Source: Apodemus sylvaticus
Lineage: Eukaryota > Chordata > Mammalia > Rodentia > Muridae
DNA length: 64,000 bases
Direction: 5' to 3'
Assembly: GCF_947179515.1 (NCBI RefSeq)
Contig: NC_067477.1
Span: 131,180,465-131,244,464 of the forward strand
The stretch's first letter is position 1; each line of letters opens with the position of its first letter. Below the pieces are notes generated by a model. The model made no database searches. It saw nothing but the letters and a program-made list of their open reading frames with translations, and was not told the origin of the DNA. The translations under genes were made by a program, and so were the position numbers. Shown here in pieces: positions 46,447 through 56,230 of the stretch.

Positions 46447-46649
46447 TTGCCCCAATGTTCACTATTTCACACACTGAACATGGCACGTGTCATTGTGACA
46501 TTTCCTTCAGGAGACACTTAACCTAGGCTGCAAAAACCCCATGAAGACAGAAATTAATCAATGCGTAAGGTGACATAGTCCCAAGGACAAAACCAGACCT
46601 TTCGCTCAAAGGTCCTCTCAGAGACAAGCAGCAGAAGAGCGTAGCTCTT

Positions 46650-47060
46650 CCAAAGGGACGGTGAGCAGTCATGACTCCAACCTTCCAAGCAGCCAGCGGT
46701 TGGCCACGGATCTATTTAATGAAAGTCTGGCCCTTAACCCACCCTCCACCAGCCCCCACCCCACAAAGCTTGTTTTAGAGCTTAAAATACAATGAAGTTA
46801 ATTTTTAAAAACCTTTCATTGAGTTCCATGAGGCCCCTATTAATTTTATTGTTTCAATAAAGCATTTATTTAATTGTCTCCAGAAGGGCTCTGTTAAATG
46901 CACAGATGTTACCTGAGTCAGAAGGGAGGGAGCTTGGAGCCTTCCCCCCTGCCCCCCCTTTCCCATTAGCACGTTAGCAGGATTCTGTTATTGGATTAAC
47001 TGATTGTCACCTTAAAGTCACAGAGTGGAGCCCTGAGGGAATGGGGCACCACTCAGCTGA
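46650..47060. promoter_or_regulatory. Candidate conserved non-coding element
   Basis: Repeat-free block with GATCTATTTAATGAAAG, AAAATACAATGAAGTTAAT, CCCCTATTAATTTTATTG, TTTCAATAAAGCATTTATTT, AATTGTCTCC and GTTATTGGATTAACTG. Composition resembles a developmental enhancer. Confidence 0.4.
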
Positions 47061-47146
47061 ACTCAGAACAGGTCACAGTTGCAGGGATCCAGGCTCAGTC
47101 AATAAGGAGGCTGGTTAGAGGTTGTTTTCCTAATGGCAAGGAGATA

Positions 47147-47170
47147 TTTATTTATCTATTTATTTATTTT
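47147..47170. repeat. (TTTA)n tract
   Basis: About six TTTA-type units, one interrupted by C. Confidence 0.85.
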
Positions 47171-47882
47171 TAGGATAAGAGCACATTACTAAATGTATGG
47201 TGTCCGAGCCATAGCAGGAGAAGCATTCACTAGCAAAGATCTAGACCACCACTGCTCGGAGCTTGAAAGACTCAGTAGAGAGGAAGGTAAAAACCCTCCT
47301 TCCTGCTGCTTGTACTCCTTCGAGGGGAGACGGGAGGCAGAAAAGCAGACCTGTGACAGAGATAGTAAGATCGCTTCAGAAACGGGTGTCTTGAGGCCGT
47401 GAAGGAGGGTACTAGATGGCCAGGAACCAGGGGAGGCCTGCCTGATGTGAGACCCTGGGCTGGGGTCCAGAGGAGCCCAGGAAGCTCCAGGGTCTCAGCA
47501 GAGTTCTGTGGGCAAAGGGCCTGAGTGCAGAGGTCCCAAGACCCCGTTTTGAGAGGACTCTTACCAAACTACAAAGCAACAAGACGGCCCCAACACAGGG
47601 GCAGCCCCAGGGTCTTCTTTTTCATCAAGAATATTTGGGGGCTGCAAGGAATGTTCTTGTGGAGCAAGTATGAGAAACTGAGTCTAAGTTCCCAGGACCC
47701 AGCTGTAGTCTGAGTAAGAAGCCCTTCTGTGATGCCAGAGCTCCGACCAGGAGGTGGGAGGCTGGGCCAGGAGAACCAGGGAGCTCACTGGCCAGGTAGC
47801 TTGCAGTAAACACAGACCATCTCAAACAAGACAGACAAAGACTGACATTCTCTGACACTTACACGTGCACTGTAGCAATATA
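47171..47882. other. No gene recognised
   Basis: Unassigned sequence. Confidence 0.4.
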
Positions 47883-47906
47883 CCACACACACACACACAC
47901 ACACAC
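47883..47906. repeat. (CA)n microsatellite
   Basis: About 12 CA units. Confidence 0.9.
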
Positions 47907-47961
47907 CATTACCATCGACACCACCTCACATATAAAAAGATTTTTTTAAAAAGCATATGTC

Positions 47962-48118
47962 AAGCCCGGCTGGGTGTGTGGTGGCACACACCTGTGCTCC
48001 CATCACTTGAGAGGCAGGGGCAAGGGGACGGTAAACTCAAGACCAGTCTTGGCTACACAGCAAGTTCCAGGCAAGTCTGGGCTACTAAGCAAGACCTGTC
48101 TCAAAAGAAAACAAAACA
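47962..48118 (+). repeat. Diverged B1-type SINE
   Basis: GGTGGCACACACCTGTGCTC, CAAGACCAGTCTTGGCTACA and AGACCTGTCTCAAAAG. Confidence 0.75.
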
Positions 48119-48879
48119 AGAAATGCCACAGGACGGAGACTCCATTATTCCAAGTAGATGTTCACGATGCAGGGCTGGGGGCGGGGAGGAGGTAGAGAGC
48201 AGGTGAACATAGCAAGGAACGTTAAATCCCATTGTTCTTAAATTCTACGAGGAGTTAACGAAGAAAGAGGAAACAAAGTTTACTTCCAGCCTTGGATTAC
48301 TCCTGGCAGAGTATGGGTAGGAATAAGATAGAAGAACTCCAACGATTGGGGAAGCCATCAGATGGGCTGTCGGGAAGTACTGGAGCATGAGAATCCAAGA
48401 GGTAGATCATGCCTGCCTGTAAGCACCGGCTAACTAAATTACCCTCCAAACGACGGGGAATCATCAAAGCTTTTCCAGCTGGAAAACGACGCGTTAGAAG
48501 CAGTGTTCTTGGCACATGAATCTGATGCCCACGCACGCTTTGAGGTGAGAGGAGACCCAGCCCTGGGGGCACAGCGAAAGAAGCATCCAGACTTTGGAGA
48601 TGGGGTGAAGAAAAAAACGAGAATTCCAACCAATGGGTTTGGTTTTGGTTTTGGTTTTGATTTTGAACAGCCCCAGTCTAGGCTTTACGCTTGGAAGCAT
48701 CAAGGGTCCTGAGGCATCTAACCTTAAAGTCTGGCTCCGAAGAACAGGGAAAGCTGATGGGGGAGGTGCCGAGGGGCGCACAGGCCACCCTCTTAGGTCA
48801 CAGTGGTCACCTCTGCAGATGGAGCTGGAGGAGCAGGCAAGGTGTCTCTCACATCTCACTACAGATAATCTTCTTTAAT
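48119..48879. other. No gene recognised
   Basis: Unassigned sequence; a short (GGTTTT)n-like run is at 48638-48660. No recognisable gene. Confidence 0.4.
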
Positions 48880-48938
48880 GGGGGGGGGGATTTTGTGCAA
48901 TTTTTACTTCCTTTGTGTGTGTGTGTGTGTGTGTGTGC
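48880..48938. repeat. G run and (TG)n microsatellite
   Basis: A G run at 48881-48890 and about 11 TG units at 48916-48938. Confidence 0.9.
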
Positions 48939-49399
48939 ATTTCTGAATTTTTCAAATAATTATTTTAATTCCACACAGCCTCCCAGATTTTAGTTAACCC
49001 TTCGTAAGCTATCACTTCTGACTATGTTCTCTTTCATCCTCAGAGAAGCGGTGGGGAAAAAAAAAGCAGACGTGATTGCAGAACCCTCTGGGGTTTCTGA
49101 AGCACAGTTGAGGGAGCCTGATTTTCTACCTCTTCCACATGCTTTGTCTCCTTCATTTTGTCCCCATAGCTACTCGCTGTGGAAAGACTCACAGTTAAAG
49201 GTTTTAACAGCACCACACATTTCTCTTTTAACCAAGATGGCAGCACTAGACAGGGAAAGACAATCCTTGTGATTTTTGTTGCAGAAATCAAGTCAACCCA
49301 GCCAGATGGTAAGCTAAAACACAGGCCAAAAGAGGGAATTTCTGACAGAGCCTCTGCAGTGAGAGGCCTGGGCACCCCAGCTCCCCTCAGCTCCGCCTC

Positions 49400-49560
49400 C
49401 TGACAGCTATCTTCAGGCACCTAACCTTGGTTCTCTTATGTCAATTTTCTCATCATGAAAATTGTAGGTAATGATAGCATTTATCTCCTACAGTTGTTAA
49501 GTAGATTATATGATAATGAAAAAGCATTTACTAAGTGTGCTCTATCATTAGTATTAATAA
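49400..49560 (+). repeat. MIR
   Basis: GTCAATTTTCTCATCATGAA, ATTGTAGGTAATGATAGC and TTATATGATAATG follow the MIR core and 3' part. Confidence 0.6.
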
Positions 49561-49686
49561 GAACAATAAAATAATAAATCTTTATGACCAAGCCTTGTTA
49601 CCCAGAGGCAAAGTGACTTTAATGAACTTCTTCTGTCTTTGCTTCCATTGGTGCCTTGTCTCTGCCGGTCTCTTTGACTAGATTAG

Positions 49687-49706
49687 GAAAAAAAAAAAAA
49701 AAAAAA
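49687..49706. repeat. Poly-A run
   Basis: About 20 A in a row, not attached to a recognisable SINE. Confidence 0.9.
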
Positions 49707-49839
49707 ACCTAATGAAAAGCTGAGGAAAGGCCCAGAATGGTGACCAGAGTCCCTGTGTTCCATGGTGGTGTGTACAGGACTGCTTACAAAGCCCAGGTCA
49801 TTCAACAGATCCCCATGAGCTCCAGTGCCTGCGTCTACA

Positions 49840-50000
49840 AAATGGAGTCACTCTGACCTCAAAGTACTTCAGAGAGCCTTCCCTGGTTCCGAGCATGCTC
49901 TCCCAACACGCTCTTCTGACCTCTGCCCTTTGCCCTAATCCCCACATTCTTCTTTACCTAGGGCCCAATAGTTTGGGATGGATTTCCCAAGTTATTCTGT
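49840..50000 (-). repeat. Possible L2 fragment
   Basis: CAGAGAGCCTTCCCTGGTTC resembles the reversed L2 3' region. Weak. Confidence 0.3.
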
Positions 50001-50204
50001 AAACTCCTGAGAAGAGTGGTAGAGCCAAGACTCTCTTGACTGAGGAGAAGTGCCTTCCTCCTGTGAGCCCCCAAGATAAAGAGGATGGCAGATGAGAGAT
50101 AATTACCCATCCTCTGTGAGTTTAGAGCCAGATGACACTCTCGGTTTTCCCTCTTGATCCCCCACTCCATTTTTCAAGCTGCAACGAAGAGAATGGATTC
50201 ATAG

Positions 50205-50406
50205 AGCAGGGCAGGGGTGGGGGTGGCAGACACCTTTAGTGCTAGCACTCAGGAGGCAGAGGCAGAAAGGTCTCTGCAAGTTCAAGGCCAGCCTGGTCTA
50301 CAGAGCTAACTGTAGGACAGCCAAGGCTACACGAAGAAACCTTGCCTTGAAAAACCAAAGAGAGAGAGGGAGAGAAGGAGGGGGAGGGAAAGAGAGGGGG
50401 AGGGGA
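50205..50406 (+). repeat. B1 SINE with GA-rich tail
   Basis: GGTGGCAGACACCTTTAGTG through GAAACCTTGCCTTG, followed by a GGGA/GA tract from 50361. Confidence 0.85.
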
Positions 50407-52486
50407 ATTCCTTCCTGATGGTGGACAAGGAGAAACATTCCTCCATCTACTTCTGGGAGCTTTGGCCATAGAAGCTGTGCCATGTCATCTCCTAGGCGGT
50501 GCCTGCACACGTGCCTCCAGCCCTAGCTCTTGAACGCCAAGTGGAAGGCTCTATTTGACCAGCCTCAGCCAGGCTCCATCCAGCACCACTGGTGGACGGC
50601 CAGCTCTCCGGCTCTCGGCTCGCCTCTCCATCTACCCCGTGGAGGCAGAAGTCCTGGGGCTTGATCCGTACTGTTTCCCTCCCCAGGTCCCTGCTTCTGT
50701 GTTCAGTTCAGGGTGCCAGCCCCAAAGTAAAGCCCTCACACCTTCTCTCAGGTGACATGTACCAGACAGAGTCCAGTCACAGCAGGCACAATCTTAGAAA
50801 GCCAAGAATGGAGGGAAGGGGAGATCACCGTGACCAGGCATCCTGAGCTGTGGCTGCAGCGGACAAGAACAGTCAAGAGCTGGAGCGGAAACCACTCCAT
50901 TACAGGGTCTGGTGCTGGGGAACAACACAAGCAGGCCAAGCTGTGGGAGCACCAGGAGCCCTCAGAACATTTTGGGTCCTGGCTTGAAAGAGAGACTTGT
51001 GTTCCCTGACATAGTTAAGGAGCTGAAGTGGCTCAAGTTTCCAGGCAGAGCCCCACACAGGAGGCAAAGCTTATATCCAGAAAGCTGGAGTCTCCCAAGC
51101 ACAACTTTCTCCATCTTTGTCTGACTAGCTCTCTTGAGATCCCAGGTCTCTATCTGCGCATGTTTCTGCCTCTTAATCACTGCTGGTCAGTCCTCATTTC
51201 CCATCCCCATGTCCCCCCATGTGGGGGTCCTGTGTGTAAGAAGACTGTCATCTGCATTTGTTGTTTTGTTTTGTTTGTAGCTTAGAAAGGTCCCCTTCAC
51301 TTCCTACCTGAGGGAGGTGGACACTGAGTGGAGAAAGCGGGCTGTGGCCACCTCACCCTCCATCCTTTTGAACTCACCCCCCCTCCCGAGGATCTGGCTC
51401 CAAGGGGGACAGAGCTAAGGATGACTGAGGCATCAGAGAAGGTTGGGTCCAGGCCTTCTGATAACCATCGCAGTGTGGAGAATGGTCTTTCTGATGAACT
51501 GCTGCTCTACTGATTCTGGGGAAAGACAATACTCCAAATTCAAAGGGATCCTGGAAGGCTGAGGGATTTCTCCAGTGGAAAACCAGGGGCAAAGGAGTCA
51601 AAGTTGCTTCTGCCTTGAAGAAGAATTGCAGCCAAGCACATTGTCTAACATGGCAAACATGTCTACTTGCTATAATTAATGCTGTATTACACATGCAGAG
51701 GACTTACCCTAATACAGAGAAGGGTTGACTACCTTGTATACAAAATGTCAACTGGGACATTACTCCAAATCCAGAATTCCTTGCACAACCTTTCCTACAC
51801 ATGAGCAATGGGATTCTGTACATTTTCTTAAAAGAAATAAAGCCACGGGATTCCAAGAATACACCCTCCGGGGTCCTGCATGCCCTGGCTATGGAAGTAT
51901 TGTCTCCAGATCACTACTTTCTGTAAAAATCTTGCACATACCGCTGAGGAAAAAGAAGGGACTGTAGGACTGGGAGAAGGTGCTTCAGAAAGGTAGAGAA
52001 TGGCCAGGAGACAGCACCAGCCTCAGGCTGGGGAATGTGGCTTTCTTCTCAGGGATGGAAAGCTGGGGTGCCAGGCTGTGTGGAAGGCAAGTGGAAGCCC
52101 ATGGAAGCCTGAATTACCCCAGCTGTTTCAGGAGGAAAGCATTTCTCCTACAGAGGTGTTAGGGACCTGGGTTAAAAGGAACAGAATTCTTCAATACTGG
52201 CAAGAAGGATCTGATGTCCTGAAGAAATAAACTACCTATGAAACATTTCCCAGAAAAAGTGACCTTTTGGAGGAGCCCAACTGCCTCCTTCCCAAGCACT
52301 GGAGTCCTGACTGTTGTATGGAATGGGGAAGAAAGGGAAAGAGAGAAAACATAGTAAAGTCTAAAGCAGGAAGCCTTGCTGAGCTAATGCTGCTGTGAAG
52401 GCACCTGTGTGCGGTGAGGAGTCCAGTAAGAAGTGGGGACAAGAAGATGCTGTCTGATGCTGTGTTGAGAAAACAGCACCGGTGCT
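50407..52486. other. 2.1 kb without recognised gene or repeat
   Basis: Overlapping ORFs of 60-106 codons on both strands have no recognisable domain. A TTTTG-type run is at 51259-51280. Confidence 0.4.
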
Positions 52487-52563
52487 GAGCTGGACACTGG
52501 CCTGTGAGGCCCAGGCTGCGGTGTGGGTCCCGAGCTGGACACTGGCCTGTGAGGCCCAGGCTG
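52487..52563. repeat. Tandem duplication, 45-bp period
   Basis: GAGCTGGACACTGGCCTGTG plus 12 more bases occur identically at 52487-52518 and 52532-52563, separated by 13 bases. Confidence 0.95.
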
Positions 52564-52614
52564 TGGCAGTGTTCCTATTTTCCAGTTCTTTCAAACACCT
52601 CCTCTTCCTGGGTG

Positions 52615-52647
<33 letters not shown>
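52615..52647. repeat. (CA)n microsatellite
   Basis: About 16 CA units. Confidence 0.9.
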
Positions 52648-52649
<2 letters not shown>

Positions 52650-52711
52650 CAAACAATCAAAAATTGATTAAAGTCTGTCAATTCAGAAACTGTAATTGGT
52701 CCAAAGGTTCG

Positions 52712-52896
52712 ATCTCTTTTTTTTGGGGGGGGGAGGGAGTGAAACAGGGTCTGTCTGTATAGCTCTGGCTGTCCTGGAACTCACTCTGTAGACCAGGCTG
52801 GCCTTGAACTCAGAAATCTGCCTGCTTCTGCCTCCCAGAGTGCTGGAATTACAGGCATGCACCACCACTGCCCAATTCAATCTCTCTCTCTCTCTT
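52712..52896 (-). repeat. B1 SINE, reverse, plus (CT)n
   Basis: TAGCTCTGGCTGTCCTGGAA, CTGTAGACCAGGCTGGCCTT and CACCACCACTGCCC. The tail end is a G run (52724-52733), and (CT)n follows at 52880-52896. Confidence 0.9.
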
Positions 52897-53317
52897 GAGC
52901 AAAAATCCTATTTCTGCATTTGGCCATGCATGTCTGTGTGTCTCACTGGGGCGGAGGGAAACAGTAGCTGTGAGCCAGTACTACTGGAGGGCCTTTGTCT
53001 CTCCAGGTGAGGCTCCTGTCTTCAGGGTTCTGAGGATACACCATATGTACATCTGTGCCCTATTTCTCTGCCCTGTTGTGCACTGAACTTTCAAACCATA
53101 ACAGAAACACCAAAGCTTGGCAGAGATATCATAGGAATAATTATCTAATTTCAGAACATGTTATTATAATACCTCTATGATGTGTAATGAAGTTAACAAT
53201 GTTCACATTATATTCACCAGCTCTGAGCTGTACACCCACAATGCCAAATCCTCCCCATGGATACGTCTCCAAGATAAGAACATGCAGAGGAGTCGAAGAA
53301 AGCTTTTCAAGAAATAT

Positions 53318-53318
<1 letters not shown>

Positions 53319-53351
<33 letters not shown>

Positions 53352-53475
53352 CTCACACATGCACACACACATGCACACACACATGCATGCTCGCGCACAC
53401 ATGCACGCGCACACACACATGAACACGCACACACGCATGTACACACACATGCACACATACACACACACACACATG
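53319..53475. repeat. CA-rich compound microsatellite
   Basis: A pure (CA)n run, then alternating purine-pyrimidine sequence with GCATG and CGCG interruptions. Long open frames on both strands here are artefacts. Confidence 0.9.
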
Positions 53476-54429
53476 CACAAACTCAAAATGTTTGGTTGTG
53501 CAGCCATCTAAGGTGAAACTGTCAGAAGTCAGACCTATCCTGGCCATGGTAGCTGGTCCTCACACTTCTTGAGTAGACATTGTAGAACTGGCAAGGAAAC
53601 GGCAGTCACGTTGGGGGTCACCCAGGCAGACAGTCTTTCTTTGACTCCTCTGTGGGCCAGGGCATTTCTGATCCACCCAGCTTCCCCTCTTCCCTGGGGT
53701 GCTGGGTCTAGATTAGGCTTAGTGTAGGGGGACTGTTTGCTGCTGTTCCCTGTTGACTTTAGCCAGTAGCTATGTTTACAAACCCAGGTTGGTTTTCCCA
53801 GCACAGTTAATTAGACCAAAGACATCTGGTGTGAGGGCTGGGGAGGGCATCTGCTCAGACCACCCCCCACCTCCCCACAGCTATGGGCCAGAGCTGGGCG
53901 GAGCAGTTTAAACAGGACCAGACCGATAGAGCAGACTACATCCAACCCAACAAATCTCTCAGGGAGAATCATGGCTTCCTTCAACCTGCCTTTCCCATGA
54001 CTAATAAGTCAGCATGGTCTCCAAGAAGTCAGAGTCTACCTCAAGGCCTACCTCAGTGCAATCACAGGCTGAACATAAGAATTTTACCCACTCCTCTTCC
54101 ACTTTCAAAAGAACCAGTCACAAGTTTTATTCCCTTTTTAATCACAGAGACCCTCCCTGCGTTCGATAGGAATAGGAGACCTCGTAAGGGAAAACCTCTC
54201 CTCCCTAGAAAACCTCTTAGAAAGAAAGTTCTGGATTCTTCCCCCAGCCCCTAAACTTTACCCCATCTGCGGTCTCCTCAGCGGAATCCGTGACACTGCA
54301 GGAAGTGAGATTCTTTTTCCTGCCCAGAGGAAAGCAGGAGGGAGCCCGAGGAAGTAAGACGACCTCAGTGGACAGTTTCAGGGCCCTAGGGAAGTGGAGA
54401 GCCGCGAGGGGGAGGGGCAGCGGCTTATC
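53476..54429. other. No gene recognised upstream of the Pkdcc promoter
   Basis: ORF 53883-54254 (123 codons) has no domain. No repeats were recognised. The stretch may be promoter-distal regulatory sequence. Confidence 0.35.
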
Positions 54430-54560
54430 TCGCAGGAGGGGGGAGCTCACTCCAAACAGCTAATGCACTGGCGTGTGAAAGCCCGTCAATTAGCACTAAT
54501 GATGCAATCAGGGAGGGAGGAGGAGGGACCAGAAGTTCTGATGGAGTCAGGACCAACTCA
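54430..54560. promoter_or_regulatory. Candidate promoter-proximal element
   Basis: CAGCTAATGCAC, TCAATTAGCAC and TAATGATGCAATCA occur between 54459 and 54510, about 0.9 kb upstream of the inferred TSS and outside any repeat. The dense homeodomain-type core sites suggest a conserved proximal enhancer; this is inference. Confidence 0.35.
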
Positions 54561-55354
54561 CACACAGGGTACACACTCACTCCCTTCCTAGGACACAGCA
54601 GCCCCTTCGGGATCTGCAGATGCACACATTCCACAGACAGACGTACGTGGACACTAATGCACTCGGCTGTATACGGTTCCGACCGCTTACTGGCGGGTCA
54701 AAGATCGAGGTTCTCAGGGATGGGGGTGGAGCTGGGTTGTCGAAACGTGGGGATTCGGGGACCAGGAAAATCTGAAAGTCCTGGTAGAAGGCAGTTGAAA
54801 AGAACTCTTCCAAAACCTCATGATTAACTGAGACCACAGTCCCCACCCCTCGCGCTCTCGCAGGTGCCGGGCAGCCTCCCCAGACCGACGCCCTTCACCA
54901 CACCCTGAACCCGGGCTGTCCCAGAGCAGCCTCACCCGCAGGAGGAGGAACCCCTGCGCACCGCACCGCAGCCCCCCAGGAGGCAGCGTGCACCCTCGAG
55001 ATCTCTGCACCCGGGCCTTGGCGGCTTGCCCCTCGGAGCCCGTTACCCGCCGGCCTCGCCCCTCCACCTCCTCCTCCCCGCACGCGGCCGGCCAGCTCCG
55101 TTTTCGGCCTCCGGGTCCCGTTATCCAGCCTGGCTTCGGGCTTCGAAGCCCTGCGCGCCGCCGCCCCCTCCCCCGCTCCCCGGCCTGAGCACTGGGGCCG
55201 CGCGCCGGGCAGGGCCGGAGCCGCCTCCGCGCCGCTTCCCAGGCCCGGCTGGCCGCGGGAGGAGGTCCCGCTGTCAGTCAGCGGGGAAGGCCGGCCCGGG
55301 CGGCCAGAGGGGGCGGCGCCGAGGACTGGCTCGGCCGGGCGCGGGGAGGCGCTG

Positions 55355-55425
55355 GCGGAGGGGCGGGCGCGGGGGTGGCTCCGGGCCTTATAAGCGGCGG
55401 GGGCAGGGCGGGAGGGAGGCAAGTG
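55355..55425 (+). promoter_or_regulatory. Pkdcc core promoter: GC box and TATA-like box
   Basis: A GC box (GGGGCGGGCG) lies at 55360-55369 and a TATA-like CTTATAAGC at 55387-55395. A start site about 30 bases downstream would be near 55418-55424, giving a 5' UTR of about 170 bases. The TSS is inferred from motif spacing. Confidence 0.6.
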
Positions 55426-55433
55426 TCAGGCCG

Positions 55434-55535
55434 ATGTGCCGCCCGCCGGGGGCCGGGGTCGGGGCTGCCCGGGCCATGCGCGCGGGCTGGGCAGGGGGCC
55501 GGCGCGGCGCGAAGCGGAGTCGCCTCGGAGCCTGA
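55434..55535 (+). other. Upstream ORF in the Pkdcc 5' leader (33 codons)
   Basis: The first ATG after the inferred TSS is at 55434 (context ggccgATGtgc), in a different frame from the kinase. It stops at 55533-55535 (TGA), 56 bases before the main ATG. The peptide begins MCRPPGAGVGAARAM and is rich in Gly, Arg and Ala. A second in-frame ATG lies at 55476. If the leader begins near 55420 this uORF would be in the mRNA and could reduce main-ORF translation. Its sequence could simply follow from GC richness. Confidence 0.55.
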
Positions 55536-55591
55536 GCTGCCCGGGGCCGGGGCCGGGGAGCCGCGCGCGGCCGGCCGGGGGGAGGGGAGCG

Positions 55592-56230
55592 ATGCGGCGC
55601 CGGCGGGCGGCCGTGGCCGCTGGTTTCTGCGCCTCCTTCCTGCTGGGCTCCGTACTCAACGTGCTCTTCGCACCGGGCTCGGAGCCTCCGCGGCCAGGCC
55701 AGTCCCCGGGGTCCTCGGCAGCCCCGGGCCCGGGCCGTCGCGGGGGCCGTGGGGAGCTGGCCCGGCAGATCCGGGAGCGCTACGAGGAGGTGCAGCGCTA
55801 TTCCCGCGGGGGTCCGGGGCCAGGAGCCGGCCGGCCCGAGCGGCGGCGCCTGATGGACCTGGCTCCGGGCGGCCCGGGCCTGCAGCGTCCCCGGCCCCCA
55901 CGGGTCCGGCCCCCGCCCGACGGCGCTCCGGGTTGGCCCCCTGCTCCCGGCCCGGGTTCCCCCGGCCCGGGCCCGCGCCTAGGCTGCGCCGCGCTCCGCA
56001 ACGTGTCTGGCGCGCAGTACGTAGGCTCAGGCTACACTAAGGCTGTGTACCGGGTCCGCCTGCCCGGCGGCGCCGCGGTGGCGCTTAAAGCAGTGGACTT
56101 CAGCGGCCACGATCTGGGCAGCTGCGTGCGCGAGTTCGGGGCGCGAAGGGGCTGCTATCGCCTGGCGGCCCACAAACTGCTCAAGGAGATGGTGCTGCTG
56201 GAGCGGCTGCGGCACCCCAACGTGCTGCAG
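55592..56230 (+). CDS. Pkdcc: Pkdcc exon 1, coding part (residues 1-213)
   Basis: The ATG at 55592 begins MRRRRAAVAAGFCASF, a basic stretch plus hydrophobic segment typical of a secretory signal or type II anchor. The frame is open upstream to about 55436, but without another ATG, so 55592 is the natural start; it has G at -3 and C at +4, an average Kozak context. The exon encodes the signal/anchor, an amphipathic stretch (ELARQIRERYEEVQRY, 55-70), a Gly/Pro-rich low-complexity linker, the glycine loop, K166 and helix C (KEMVLLERLRHPN). The donor is CAG/gtacga after codon VLQ (213 codons, phase 0). The exon is very GC-rich and lies in a CpG island, so several other frames are also open; they are shadows. 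Confidence 0.96.

Noticed and set aside
52804..53010. Small ORF overlapping a reversed B1
   Set aside because: Its first part is SINE sequence; no independent support.
53883..54254. 123-codon ORF upstream of the Pkdcc promoter
   Set aside because: No signal, domain or codon-use support, and no splice or promoter context suggesting a gene.
55026..56040. Long overlapping ORFs (169 and 221 codons) in other frames across Pkdcc exon 1, and minus-strand ORFs of up to 175 codons
   Set aside because: GC-rich CpG-island sequence has few stops by chance. The Pkdcc frame is the one that joins correctly to later exons.
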